Assembly: GCA_025059045.1 (NCBI GenBank)
Contig: JANXEA010000027.1
Coordinates: 1 to 48,593, forward strand
From: Candidatus Bathyarchaeota archaeon
GTDB taxonomy: Archaea; Thermoproteota; Bathyarchaeia; Bathyarchaeales; DTEX01
DNA: 48,593 bases
Reading direction: 5' to 3'
Every line of letters begins with the position of its first letter. The first letter of the stretch is position 1. The translations under genes were made by a program, and so were the position numbers. This document shows positions 1 through 8,764 of the stretch, piece after piece. The notes below the pieces were generated by a model. That model had not been told where the DNA came from. It searched no databases and saw only the letters and a program-made list of their open reading frames with translations.

Positions 1-1698
1 CGAAGAAGCCTCGAGGAAAGATTTGTTAACAATAATATTAGGCTTTTTCCCTAAGAATATTACGCGACCACCTGATTTCGAAAATGTTTTTAGCCGATTT
101 AATGCCGCTTTCGAAATCGCCGTGGACGATGGCACAATAACTGCTCTATAGGCCTGACCACTGAGATTGCGAAAGCATCCTTTCTCAAGTCTTAGTATAG
201 AAGCAAGCGTGTAATCGTCGACGAAATCAAAATCTATCTGATGCTCAAGAAGTTGTTTAGAAATATGCCAAACGCTTTTGTTCGCCTTCTCATCACCCAG
301 CCATAGACTCATCGTCGGAAAATAAACAGCAATTTGAGCAGCTGGTTTTCCTAGAGAGAGTAAATAGGACACGCGGTTTACATACTTAATCAAGGTGGGC
401 AAATAAATGAATTGGGGATGGCTTCTTTTTCCACCATTAAAGAAGCCTGACATGATAAGGTTAACTCCTCGAACAAACTGATAATCAATTACCCATTTAG
501 CTTGCTCTAGCGATAAGCCATGCCCATATACGGCGAAACTCTCAGTAAAAACTCGTTTTCTTCCAAAAAGATGCGCAACTGAAGAGGCAAGTTTCGGAAA
601 ATCTGAAACCTTATCCATCCATATCTGACGCCAAATAGCATCGATGGCTGGAACATGCACATGGCGCATGCATTTAAAAAAGTCGCCCTCAGATCTGACG
701 AGGAGCATCATCTGATCTTCATGGTTAAGATGCACCACATACCGAAGTCTATTCTTTTCGCACCACTCTGCTTGTATCTTGAAAAAGTTATCCCCAAAAA
801 GGTCGGACCAAACATCCCAATAGTCAGCTTTCGCTCTGCGAGCTTCCTCTGGCATTGATCGAGAAAAGAACCAAGGTATATAGAGCTTAGGGTCATAACC
901 TTTTCGACGTCTAAATTCTTCCAAGATTTTATCAGTATAAGGAATGCCCTGGATAGAATAGTCTGGTTCATCTCCAAAAAATCCTATCACGGTCTTGCCG
1001 AACTCATGGCCAATATATTTCTTGTATTCTTCATGCACATACTTTATGAATGTCATAGTAGCCTCCGGATTTAGATAATCGCAGAGAGAATAAGTAGTAT
1101 CTTTGACTTTCATTGGATGATGCACATATCTTGTGGGTGAGGTTCGAAAGTCGGCTTTAATGAGCCATATCTGCCAGTTTCCTTCAGGAGCGATCCAATT
1201 CAAAGTGCCTGAACGTGTATCTAGATTTATACTATCTCCCGTGGAGATGTCTACTGCGAGCGCACCTAGAGTATCCCCAGGAAGTCTCATTGAAATGACT
1301 TGTCCTGACTGAACATCTATCCGCTCTCCAACGACTAAGGCCTTCATTCTAAGTTCAGGACTGTCGCTGTTGAACTTGCCACCTGCAAATCCGCTTGGAT
1401 AAGTACCTTCATCCGCAATCCAGACATAAATATTTCTTTGCCTCGCTTGCTCAATTGCGAAACGAATCCTCTCAAACCAGCCAGCAGAAAGATATTGTGG
1501 ATTTACATCATATCCAGCGCCTATGAGAACATTAAATATTCCAAGTGAAACAAACTCCTCAAGTTCCCTTATTATTCTATCTTCTGACATCTCCCCAGAC
1601 CAGCTCCACCATAAAACTACACCATACTCGGTTGGCGGTGTTAGAAAATTATTTGAGATCTCTAATATACTGGGTTGCTCTATTCTTATTTTTATCAT
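1..1698 (-). CDS. GH106-like glycoside hydrolase, partial (C-terminus off the left edge)
   Basis: The reverse strand is open without a stop from an ATG at 1698 to base 1, giving 566 residues of an unfinished protein; an in-frame TGA at 1702-1704 lies just upstream, so the start is well fixed. The N-terminus has a PPTEYGVVLWWSW block (about residues 21-33) followed by a helix with ELEEF, the arrangement seen at the start of GH106 (alpha-L-rhamnosidase-like) barrels. Other blocks are ADEGTYPSGFAGG (95-107), GFFGDEPDY (239-247) and RVFTESFAVYGHG (382-394); E244 and E386 are candidate acidic catalytic residues. I see no signal peptide, so it is probably cytoplasmic. The family call is by remembered motifs. 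The substrate (rhamnoside or other plant/exopolysaccharide sugar) is inference. Confidence 0.6.
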   Translation of the reverse strand, partial: MIKIRIEQPSILEISNNFLTPPTEYGVVLWWSWSGEMSEDRIIRELEEFVSLGIFNVLIGAGYDVNPQYLSAGWFERIRFAIEQARQRNIYVWIADEGTYPSGFAGGKFNSDSPELRMKALVVGERIDVQSGQVISMRLPGDTLGALAVDISTGDSINLDTRSGTLNWIAPEGNWQIWLIKADFRTSPTRYVHHPMKVKDTTYSLCDYLNPEATMTFIKYVHEEYKKYIGHEFGKTVIGFFGDEPDYSIQGIPYTDKILEEFRRRKGYDPKLYIPWFFSRSMPEEARRAKADYWDVWSDLFGDNFFKIQAEWCEKNRLRYVVHLNHEDQMMLLVRSEGDFFKCMRHVHVPAIDAIWRQIWMDKVSDFPKLASSVAHLFGRKRVFTESFAVYGHGLSLEQAKWVIDYQFVRGVNLIMSGFFNGGKRSHPQFIYLPTLIKYVNRVSYLLSLGKPAAQIAVYFPTMSLWLGDEKANKSVWHISKQLLEHQIDFDFVDDYTLASILRLEKGCFRNLSGQAYRAVIVPSSTAISKAALNRLKTFSKSGGRVIFLGKKPNIIVNKSFLEASS

Positions 1699-1775
1699 TC
1701 TTCAGCCCGTAAATAGATCATGAGAACTTGCTGAATATAACTTTCTTGCCCGCTGGGCTTTCGCACTCCACTAAC

Positions 1776-1786
1776 CAAAAAATATT
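1776..1786 (+). promoter_or_regulatory. TATA-like box of pheA
   Basis: An A/T-rich AAAAAATATTA stretch lies about 50-58 bases before the ATG at 1835. With the usual archaeal spacing, transcription would start near 1808. This argues against the GTG at 1790 as a start and for the ATG at 1835. Confidence 0.4.
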
Positions 1787-1834
1787 AATGTGACAAGGCA
1801 TATGGGAAGAACCCGGATTAAAGGAGCTACTTTA

Positions 1835-2713
1835 ATGCTAAACAAAGAAAACCAAGGATCCGGTGAAATATCAAAGAAAAAAGTGAGGGTAGCGTTTCAA
1901 GGCGAGCCGGGAGCATATAGTGAGAGCGCAGTCTACTCTTACTTTGGGCAGTCATGCCAACCCGTTCCATGCGTCGGGTTCTCCGACGTCTTTAGAAGCG
2001 TAGAGATTGGTGAGGCTGAATTTGGAGTTGTTCCAATAGAGAACTCCATAGAAGGAAGCGTTAATCAGGTTTATGATCTTTTTCTAATGTATGACCATAA
2101 AGTCTGCGGCGAAGTGATCCTTAAGATTTCCCATTGTCTTATTGCTAACCCAGGAACGCGAATAGAAGATATTGATGTTATATATTCGCACCCTCAAGCC
2201 CTAGCTCAATGCAGAAGTTTTCTGGAAAGCAGAAAATGGGAGATGATTTCCACATACGATACAGCGGGAAGCGTTAAGATGATTAAGGAGAAACATTTAA
2301 CAAACGCAGGCGCGATAGCTGGGGAAAGAGCTGCAAAAATTTATGGTATGACCATCATTGCAAGGGATATTTCAGATACTCCTAACAATTATACACGATT
2401 TTTTGTTCTATCACATCAGGATTCGCCGCCAACAGGTAATGATAAGACATCGGTAATATTTTCTACAAAGCATATTCCAGGAGCGCTGTATCAAGCGCTA
2501 GGAGAATTTGCACTCAGGGAGATAAACCTGACGAAGATAGAGTCACGACCCACAAAACGTGTACCTTGGGAATACAATTTTTACCTTGACTTCGAAGGGC
2601 ATAGAACCGAAAAGAGATGCGCTGAGGCACTTGAGGGTCTTAGAAGAAAAGCGGTCTTCGTTAAGGTTCTGGGCTCTTACCCTAAAGCTCCAGAAATATC
2701 TAATTCCATTTAG
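1835..2713 (+). CDS. pheA: Prephenate dehydratase
   Basis: Converts prephenate to phenylpyruvate in phenylalanine synthesis. The catalytic domain begins at VRVAFQGEPGAYSE, includes GVVPIENSIEGSV, and ends in the NNYTRFFVLS segment that carries the Thr-Arg-Phe catalytic motif. A C-terminal ACT domain follows, with the GALYQAL and ESRP elements that bind phenylalanine, so feedback inhibition is likely. There is no fused chorismate mutase, and neither a mutase nor tyrA is seen in the window. The open frame reaches back to a GTG at 1790, but GGAG at 1823-1826 lies 8 bases before the ATG at 1835, which I prefer (292 residues). It is convergent with the UPF0280 gene and close to the shikimate cluster. 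Confidence 0.93.
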   Translation: MLNKENQGSGEISKKKVRVAFQGEPGAYSESAVYSYFGQSCQPVPCVGFSDVFRSVEIGEAEFGVVPIENSIEGSVNQVYDLFLMYDHKVCGEVILKISHCLIANPGTRIEDIDVIYSHPQALAQCRSFLESRKWEMISTYDTAGSVKMIKEKHLTNAGAIAGERAAKIYGMTIIARDISDTPNNYTRFFVLSHQDSPPTGNDKTSVIFSTKHIPGALYQALGEFALREINLTKIESRPTKRVPWEYNFYLDFEGHRTEKRCAEALEGLRRKAVFVKVLGSYPKAPEISNSI

Positions 2714-2725
2714 TTAAGAGATCAA

Positions 2726-3439
2726 TCACTGTTTGATTTTTACGATCCTAGGTATTCTGCCCCATACTCCAACAAGCCCCTCGCGAATGATGATGACACC
2801 TCTGACTCCCTTTATTTCTTGAGCCTTCTTCAACCCATTTAGAATTGACTCGCTGGGATATGTTCCTAATACTTCATTACATATCGCGGTGGCTGCCGCG
2901 TCTGCCAAGGCTGCGTCACGCGCAACAACTGTTACTGAATCAGCATCACCTAAGCTTAAAACTCGACCAGTCTTACTTGAGCTCGTAGATATTCCGAGTG
3001 GAGAATCCTCTTTAGATATTAGGAAGCCGATTTTTCCAGATAGTGAGTAGTCCTCAGACAAGATGGAAATTGTTATCTCAGATTCTGATGATATGGAGAC
3101 TTCACCGCCATCCTCAACAATTGCCGTTCTAGCTGAAGAATTGAGCATTGCCTCCACACCGATGTCTGCTATGGCTCCACCGACTGAGGCCATTGGACCA
3201 ACATTTGCTACCATGGAAGCCTCAATCATTTTCTGGACGATCTTTGGAGCGACATCCGTTTCTTCTACTGGTGTCAGCGAATATAGGAACTCGGGGTGTC
3301 TTCTCACGTAGTCCTTAAGTTCTCGTCTCTGACGCTTGATCTCCTTCAAGGCTGATAGAATAGCATCTCTACGGTCACTTTTCATGTGAATTTTTGATTC
3401 GCCTATTATGAATCCTCTTTCGAATAGAGTCCGAGACAA
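2726..3439 (-). CDS. UPF0280/COG2122 ApbE-like protein, sulfide assimilation for homocysteine
   Basis: A 237-residue protein matching the UPF0280 (COG2122) family, which is distantly ApbE-like. Visible family features are the LKDYVRRHPEFLYSLTPV block, the glycine/alanine-rich VGPMASVGGAIADIGVEAML segment, and SVTVVARDAALADAAATAI. In Methanosarcina acetivorans the COG2122 protein MA1715 is known to make sulfide assimilation into homocysteine efficient. Here it is the last gene of a reverse-strand set behind the NIL-ferredoxin and DUF39 genes, the same partnership. The start is a TTG at 3439; a GGAGG lies about 12 bases upstream, a rather long spacing, so the exact start is uncertain. Confidence 0.82.
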   Translation of the reverse strand: MSRTLFERGFIIGESKIHMKSDRRDAILSALKEIKRQRRELKDYVRRHPEFLYSLTPVEETDVAPKIVQKMIEASMVANVGPMASVGGAIADIGVEAMLNSSARTAIVEDGGEVSISSESEITISILSEDYSLSGKIGFLISKEDSPLGISTSSSKTGRVLSLGDADSVTVVARDAALADAAATAICNEVLGTYPSESILNGLKKAQEIKGVRGVIIIREGLVGVWGRIPRIVKIKQ

Positions 3440-3508
3440 ATTTTGTTTTTCCTCCAGGAGGAGCTAGAATTTGGAATGGAAATTGTTTTCGTGACCCTAA
3501 ATTGCCGC

Positions 3509-3901
3509 TTAGATCCTGATTCTAATTGCTTTGACAGGACATGCGTTAATGCAAGTTTTGCAAGCAATACATTTTTCCTCGTCATATTCTAGTCTCCAGT
3601 CGGACCCAAGCCATAATGCTCTAGTTGGACATGGTGATATACATGCCCCGCAAGAGATGCATCTTTCACGATCTACATTTAAGATTTCAGTGAATTTCTG
3701 AACCTGAACCCCTGCCTCTCTGAACATTTGTAAAGTCTGCTCTAGCTTATCGCCTGAGGCTGGTATAGCAACCACCATCTCACCTTTCTGTGCATTAATC
3801 TTTGCTTCGAGTATGTTAATTGCTAATCCTGTATTCAATATTATCCGTGCTAGAACCGGTTGCTCTACGACTTCAGGAGAATAGATCAGCCTAACTCTCA
3901 T
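3509..3901 (-). CDS. NIL domain plus two 4Fe-4S ferredoxin clusters (homocysteine biosynthesis)
   Basis: A 130-residue protein with an N-terminal NIL domain (about residues 1-75; RVRLIYSPEVVEQPVLARI) and two CxxCxxCxxxC motifs at C81/C84/C87/C91 and C111/C114/C117/C121, enough to bind two 4Fe-4S clusters. Its counterpart in Methanosarcina (MA1822) works with the DUF39 protein MA1821 to make homocysteine from aspartate semialdehyde and sulfide. It presumably donates electrons for the reductive step. Its start overlaps the end of the DUF39 gene by 11 bases, indicating co-transcription and translational coupling. Function by family and context is strong; the electron-transfer role is inferred. 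Confidence 0.88.
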   Translation of the reverse strand: MRVRLIYSPEVVEQPVLARIILNTGLAINILEAKINAQKGEMVVAIPASGDKLEQTLQMFREAGVQVQKFTEILNVDRERCISCGACISPCPTRALWLGSDWRLEYDEEKCIACKTCINACPVKAIRIRI

Positions 3902-5426
3902 GTTTTCTGTCTCCTATAATTGCTCTAGAAAGATCATCCGTTGTTAATATGCCAATGACGCGGTTTGCTTCGTCAACAACCGGAACGCCGGATATGTTAT
4001 GCTTAGCCATTCTTCTGGCAACAACATCGATCGTTTCATGTTTCGATGCTACAATAACATGCCGAGTCATGATCTCATCCAGCCTGTGTTTATCATTTGC
4101 AATGGCTCGGGCTAGATCCCATGAAGTAACAATTCCTACAACTCTGTTTTCATTATCTACAACTGGCAAATGGTCAATTCCTCTATCAACAAGTCGTTTA
4201 GCCACGGATTTTATGTCTTCATCAGGCTTAGCGGTGATAACATTCTTCCTCATTACATCTTCTACTATCGGCTCCCTTCTTCTAATCACTAAAGGTTTGA
4301 CTTCCCCGCTTTTAGGTAATGGCTCAACCGGTCTCGTGAGCAAAAATGTTCCCTCGAGGATCATCCTTTTTAGGTCCTCCGCTATTTCCCTTGCAACCTT
4401 ATAGCTTGATAGCGGCGATGATGGCACTTCCTTATCCCCAATTACTACCTTCCCCGACCTAAGCTCGGCATATGAAGCTTTTTTTACAATAGGTCTTAAG
4501 TCGGGTCGGGAAGGAACACCATAATCACGTATATTCACAAATATTTCATCATCTCTCAGTGCTGCTGTCCGCGCGACTCTTTCATTAATTATAGGTATTG
4601 GAACACCAATCCCAACATAAAGTGTGACACCGTATCGGTAAAATGAAGCGCCCCTCAGATACTTTTTGCTCATCTTCCTCAGGTCGCCTTTCACCATTAA
4701 AGTTCCGAAACCCGAGTTCGGGTTATGCTGGGTTCCTTCACCAATTATGTACCCAACTGCCCCGCCCAAAAAGATCCTAGAACCAACACCTAAAGTTTCA
4801 TAATATGGATCTTTGCACAAGGGATTTAGCTGGCCTGCGCCTGAAAACGTTACATTTCCGTAGTTCGGTAAAAGCGTGCCCATATAAGTGTATAGAACCC
4901 TGTCTGTACTGTTTGTCGCTGCGTCATATTTCTGATAGCAATTCCTAGGATTAACTAACATGGCGTAGTTTAGGTCGTGAATTGTGATAACGGTTTCCAC
5001 ATGTCTGCGCGGGTAACAGTCAGTTCCATACGACTCAGCTCTTAACTCGACTCCTTCCCCTGAAACAAGGTCTTCTATCACATGTCCGCCGCCATATTCA
5101 AATCCACGGGTCTCACTCAATGCTGTTGCACCAAGATATCCATCTACGGCTGCAAGCCCCTTGTAAACTGGAACATCATTTAGCCAGCATCTACTCATTT
5201 TTATTGGGGGGTCAGTATGCCCAAAATTCAGGAAAGCGCCTGAACTACACATTGCCCCGAATGTTCCCGAAGTTACTACATCAACCTCTTTAGCGGCAAC
5301 TTCTATCCCGCTGCTTTCTGCAAGTTTTATCATCTCCTCAGCAGTCAGCACAACTGCGTCTCCTTTCCTTATCTTATTATTGATCTCTTCTATTGTTCTG
5401 ATCGTTTCCAAATTTTGTTTCTCCAT
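3891..5426 (-). CDS. Homocysteine biosynthesis protein, DUF39/HcyBio with C-terminal CBS pair
   Basis: 511 residues. The DUF39 (COG1900) domain covers about residues 10-370 and the C-terminus carries two CBS domains (about 390-505; VEDVMRKNVITAKPDEDIK and LDEIMTRHVIVASKHETID). Cysteines at C60, C80 (SRCWLND) and C137 (GTDCYPRRHVETV) sit in conserved blocks and are candidates for the sulfur-carrying residue. The family (MA1821 in Methanosarcina) converts aspartate semialdehyde plus sulfide to homocysteine, replacing transsulfuration. CBS pairs usually sense adenylate nucleotides or S-adenosylmethionine, which would allow feedback control. It is the first gene of the three-gene set. No strong ribosome-binding site precedes the ATG, consistent with a short leader. 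Confidence 0.9.
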   Translation of the reverse strand: MEKQNLETIRTIEEINNKIRKGDAVVLTAEEMIKLAESSGIEVAAKEVDVVTSGTFGAMCSSGAFLNFGHTDPPIKMSRCWLNDVPVYKGLAAVDGYLGATALSETRGFEYGGGHVIEDLVSGEGVELRAESYGTDCYPRRHVETVITIHDLNYAMLVNPRNCYQKYDAATNSTDRVLYTYMGTLLPNYGNVTFSGAGQLNPLCKDPYYETLGVGSRIFLGGAVGYIIGEGTQHNPNSGFGTLMVKGDLRKMSKKYLRGASFYRYGVTLYVGIGVPIPIINERVARTAALRDDEIFVNIRDYGVPSRPDLRPIVKKASYAELRSGKVVIGDKEVPSSPLSSYKVAREIAEDLKRMILEGTFLLTRPVEPLPKSGEVKPLVIRRREPIVEDVMRKNVITAKPDEDIKSVAKRLVDRGIDHLPVVDNENRVVGIVTSWDLARAIANDKHRLDEIMTRHVIVASKHETIDVVARRMAKHNISGVPVVDEANRVIGILTTDDLSRAIIGDRKHES

Positions 5427-5466
5427 AGTTTGTTTGATTGATAAGTCAACAGTTAATTATTCCATA

Positions 5467-5478
5467 TTTTATATATTT
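5467..5478 (-). promoter_or_regulatory. TATA-like box of the homocysteine operon
   Basis: The sequence TTTTATATATTT (read on the plus strand) is nearly symmetrical A/T and sits about 45 bases before the ATG at 5426. This would place the transcription start about 20 bases upstream of the gene. A second A/T box at 5502-5512 could serve the divergent marC-like gene. Confidence 0.4.
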
Positions 5479-5573
5479 CGATGCGTTAACATGCATTATG
5501 GTAAATATTTAAGCATGAATATCGTGCTCGCCTTCCTATAGTCTCATATACTCGAACAACAGATGATGAATTT

Positions 5574-6191
5574 ATGTCGGAATTGCAGGCATTCCTGTTG
5601 CCACTGGTGTTGGATATAGCCAAGGCAACTATCGCCTTGTTCATAATAGTTGATCCGCTTGGGAACATCCCGATCTTCATAAGCTTGACGGAGAGCATGA
5701 AGGAAAAAGAAAGGAAAAAGGTTTTCCGAACCGCGACTTTGACTGGCTTCTTCCTTCTTCTAGCCTTTGCTCTGGCTGGGCAGTGGATATTGACACTTTT
5801 TGGGATCACCCTGCCTAGCTTCATGATTGCGGGGGGATTGCTCCTGCTTATTGTCGCAGTCAGAATTCTAATTTCAGGAGGACTCCGCGAATATTTATCA
5901 CACCCTGAAAGTATTGGCGCCGTTCCAATCGCCTGTCCGCTTCTTGTAGGACCCGGCGCAATAACAACGACGATACTAAATCTTCAATATTTCGGGATAG
6001 TCACAACAGTAACGTCGGTAATAATAACCTTCATCCTCGTATGGCTAAATTTGAGATTTATCGACCCCATATATCGTTTTCTCGGAAGAACTGGCTCCCA
6101 AGTGATTGCGCGAGTAATGGCCCTCTTGATAGCATCCATAGCCGTACAATTCATTATTGAAGGCATTAGACATTATGTCGTGTTAAAATAG
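5574..6191 (+). CDS. MarC/UPF0056 family integral membrane protein
   Basis: 205 residues with six predicted hydrophobic helices, the MarC family layout (a close relative of the SnatA amino-acid exporters). Family blocks visible are the N-terminal FIIVDPLGNIPIFISLT, the IAGGLLLLIVAVRIL segment, and AVPIACPLLVGPGAITT at the start of the second half. The two halves are internal repeats. The function is not settled in the family: E. coli MarC has no clear role, while archaeal SnatA-type members can move small neutral amino acids such as glycine and alanine. It stands alone, divergent from the homocysteine operon, with the ATG at 5574. Substrate unknown. Confidence 0.85.
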   Translation: MSELQAFLLPLVLDIAKATIALFIIVDPLGNIPIFISLTESMKEKERKKVFRTATLTGFFLLLAFALAGQWILTLFGITLPSFMIAGGLLLLIVAVRILISGGLREYLSHPESIGAVPIACPLLVGPGAITTTILNLQYFGIVTTVTSVIITFILVWLNLRFIDPIYRFLGRTGSQVIARVMALLIASIAVQFIIEGIRHYVVLK

Positions 6192-6235
6192 CTCTTTCTT
6201 GGCCGATTATCTGAATCATACCGAGAAAATACGGT

Positions 6236-6248
6236 AAAAAATATATAT
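6236..6248 (+). promoter_or_regulatory. TATA-like box of the SHMT gene
   Basis: The run AAAAAATATATAT lies 62-74 bases before the ATG at 6310. It is the strongest A/T element in the short intergenic region and is placed for a start of transcription near 6270. Confidence 0.4.
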
Positions 6249-6309
6249 TCGACACCCTTCTCTATGAAAAGGTCCCGGTTGCATCTTGTAAATTGAGGTA
6301 GAGGTTGAG

Positions 6310-7647
6310 ATGAAGGAGTTTTGGGAGCTAGCATTAGATCTGATCGAGGCAACGGAAAAGCATGAGCAGTACAGAGAATTAGAATGTATAAATCTGATAG
6401 CAAGTGAAGGAGTAAAGTCGCCAGCCGTTAGAGAGATGTTAAAGATATCTATGGATCTTGAGAGTAGGTATGCCGAAGGTGAAAATGACCCAGAAGGACA
6501 TGTTAGGAAAAGGTATTATCAGGGACAAAAATACATGAGTGTAATAGAAGACTGCGTAACAGACCTAATGAAAGATCTCTATAAATGTAACTGGGCTGAT
6601 GTGCGCCTTGTCTCAGGTACACATGCCAATCTAGCAGCTTTCAAAGGCTTATCGATGACAACACGAAATCATAAGATGGTTGTGACACCACTAAGTTGTG
6701 GCGCGCACATCTCTCACGATTATGCTGGCTTAGCTGGAATGGTACTAGGGCTTGTAAATATTGACCACGCATTTGATTTGAAAGAGATGAATATTGATCC
6801 GGATAAGTCTGCAAGCATAATAAGGGCAGCAAAGCCCGGTATTGTAACCTTTGGAGGAAGCCTCTTCTTATTTCCCCATCCGGTGAATGAGCTAAGATCT
6901 GTTGCTGATGAAGTCGGCGCATTTATTGTATACGACGCCGCTCATGTATTTGGTCTAATCGCGGGTGGAATGTTTCAAGATCCGCTGAGAGAGGGAGCTG
7001 ACTTCATAACCTCCTCAACACATAAAACCTTTCCCGGACCGCAAGGTGGAGTAATTCTGGGAGAAAGAAAAAACAGCCGCACGGAAAAGGCAATAAAAGA
7101 TATTCAGTACGCTATTTTTCCGCTCAGCACATCAAACACTCACTTAGGCAGATTGCCTGCAACCGGCATAGCAGCTCTAGAAATGAAAATTTTCGGTCAA
7201 GAACTGGCTAGACAGACGATTAAAAACGCTCAGACAGCAGGTCAGTATCTTTTCGAGCATGGGATGGAAGTTCTAGGCGAATCTAAAGGTTTCACACAGT
7301 CACATCAGCTTGCAGTGGATGTCAGAAAGTATGGCGGCGGAAAAAAGGTTGCAGAGGATCTAGAAGCGGCAAACATTATCTTAAATCGAAATCTATTACC
7401 ATATGATGACCAAAATAACCGTGATAACCCTTCAGGTATAAGAATAGGCTTTCAAGATGTGACAAGAAGAGGCTTCAAAGAGGGTGACATAAAGTATCTA
7501 TGTGATCTTATGTTGGACGTCATCACTGGAAGGCGAAAACCCCAAGATGTTAGGGAAGACGTTATCGCCCTGAGAAAAGAATTCAACAGGATAGAATATG
7601 GATTCCAAAGCGTTGAAGAAGCCTTAAAGTATCTGAGGAAAGTATGA
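6310..7647 (+). CDS. glyA: Serine hydroxymethyltransferase (divergent)
   Basis: A pyridoxal-phosphate enzyme of 445 residues that interconverts serine and glycine using a tetrahydrofolate or tetrahydromethanopterin carrier. Family marks are NLIASEGVKSP near the N-terminus, VSGTHANLAAF, the cofactor-binding VYDAAHVFGL (D209, H212) and the Schiff-base lysine in SSTHKTFPGPQGG (K239). The usual YAEG-PG-RYYGG block is altered: YAEGENDPEGHVRKRYYQGQKY has extra residues. It is therefore a divergent member whose substrate or pterin could differ. A GAGGTTGAG element directly precedes the ATG. It stands as a single gene, convergent with the aro operon. Confidence 0.85.
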   Translation: MKEFWELALDLIEATEKHEQYRELECINLIASEGVKSPAVREMLKISMDLESRYAEGENDPEGHVRKRYYQGQKYMSVIEDCVTDLMKDLYKCNWADVRLVSGTHANLAAFKGLSMTTRNHKMVVTPLSCGAHISHDYAGLAGMVLGLVNIDHAFDLKEMNIDPDKSASIIRAAKPGIVTFGGSLFLFPHPVNELRSVADEVGAFIVYDAAHVFGLIAGGMFQDPLREGADFITSSTHKTFPGPQGGVILGERKNSRTEKAIKDIQYAIFPLSTSNTHLGRLPATGIAALEMKIFGQELARQTIKNAQTAGQYLFEHGMEVLGESKGFTQSHQLAVDVRKYGGGKKVAEDLEAANIILNRNLLPYDDQNNRDNPSGIRIGFQDVTRRGFKEGDIKYLCDLMLDVITGRRKPQDVREDVIALRKEFNRIEYGFQSVEEALKYLRKV

Positions 7648-7663
7648 AGAGCCCCGCAACTGA

Positions 7664-8764
7664 TCACTCTCCAATCACTTTTGTAATCATGCCTGAACGA
7701 ATAATGTGATCTGCCAGCACAATAGCAAGGCATGATTCTACGACAGGCACAGCACGTGGGACAATGCATGGATCAAATCTGCCGTGCAATTTCAGTTCAG
7801 CTTCTTCCATCAGCTTCAGATCTACAGTCCTTTGAGTCTTCGAGATTGATGGAGTCGGCTTAAAAGCAACTCTAACAACAATCGGCATACCTGTGGATAT
7901 TCCGCCTAATATTCCCCCCGCGTTATTTGTCATCGTAATTATCTTTCCGTCCCGCAAGATGTATGGATCATTGTTTTCTGAACCCCTCAGTAAAGTACAA
8001 TTGAAGCCCGCCCCGAACTCCACACCTTTAACAGCAGGTATATTGAACATCATCTTCGCAATATCCGAGTCTAGCGAATCAAAAATAGGTTCGCCAATCC
8101 CGCATGGCACATTCAAGGCGACTCCCTCCACGACTCCGCCAACACTGTCCCCATCGTTTGCAGCCTCTATAACCTCTTTTTCCATGAGCGCAGCATATTC
8201 GGGAAGAGCGCACCTCACGGGGTTTGAATAAACATTCCTGCGAATATCCTCGTAGGAGATTTTTTCCTTCACCCTGACTCTACCAATCTGCACTACGTGC
8301 GCCAACACCTCTATTCCGAGGGTGCCGATTAATTTCTTAGCAATTGCTCCCGCAGCAACAAGACATGCGGTGATTCTGCCCGAAAATCTTCCTCCTCCCC
8401 TATGATCATTGTAACCTCCGTATTTGATGTATGCGGGGTAGTCGGCATGACCTGGGCGAGGCTTCCGCTTTATCTCCTCATAGGATTCAGAGTTGACGTC
8501 AATATTTCTTATGAGCAGGCAAATAGGAGCGCCAGTTGTACGTCCCCGATATAGACCGGATAAGATTTCAATTTTATCCTCCTCCCTTCTTTGCGTGCTT
8601 ACGAAAGTTGAACCGGGCCTCCTCTTATCCAATTCTCTTTGTATGTCATCCTCGTTTAGGGATAGGCCTGGAGGACAGCCATCAACAATTACACCTATAC
8701 AAGGACCGTGACTTTCACCGAAACTCGTAATTACGAATGCTTTACCTATCGAGTTACCGTTCAA
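7664..8764 (-). CDS. aroC: Chorismate synthase
   Basis: Last enzyme of the shikimate pathway; it converts 5-enolpyruvylshikimate-3-phosphate to chorismate with reduced flavin. 366 residues, normal length. The N-terminal ITSFGESHGPCIGVIVDGCPPG signature is intact, as are GRFSGRITA and the C-terminal HGRFDPCIVPRAVPVVE block. The start is a TTG at 8764 that overlaps the end of aroA by 11 bases, so translation is probably coupled. It is the last gene of the six-gene reverse-strand operon aroB'-D-E-K-A-C, and its 3' end nearly touches the convergent SHMT gene. Confidence 0.96.
   Translation of the reverse strand: MNGNSIGKAFVITSFGESHGPCIGVIVDGCPPGLSLNEDDIQRELDKRRPGSTFVSTQRREEDKIEILSGLYRGRTTGAPICLLIRNIDVNSESYEEIKRKPRPGHADYPAYIKYGGYNDHRGGGRFSGRITACLVAAGAIAKKLIGTLGIEVLAHVVQIGRVRVKEKISYEDIRRNVYSNPVRCALPEYAALMEKEVIEAANDGDSVGGVVEGVALNVPCGIGEPIFDSLDSDIAKMMFNIPAVKGVEFGAGFNCTLLRGSENNDPYILRDGKIITMTNNAGGILGGISTGMPIVVRVAFKPTPSISKTQRTVDLKLMEEAELKLHGRFDPCIVPRAVPVVESCLAIVLADHIIRSGMITKVIGE

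Noticed and set aside
708-977. 89-residue reverse-strand reading frame (and a 67-residue forward one at 655-858)
   Set aside because: Both lie inside the large open frame of the GH106-like gene in another phase and have no protein-like motif.
3405-3485. An alternative frame (PPGGKTKFVSDSIRKRI) across the start of the UPF0280 gene
   Set aside because: It stops shortly after and does not join any longer frame; the UPF0280 frame carries the family residues.
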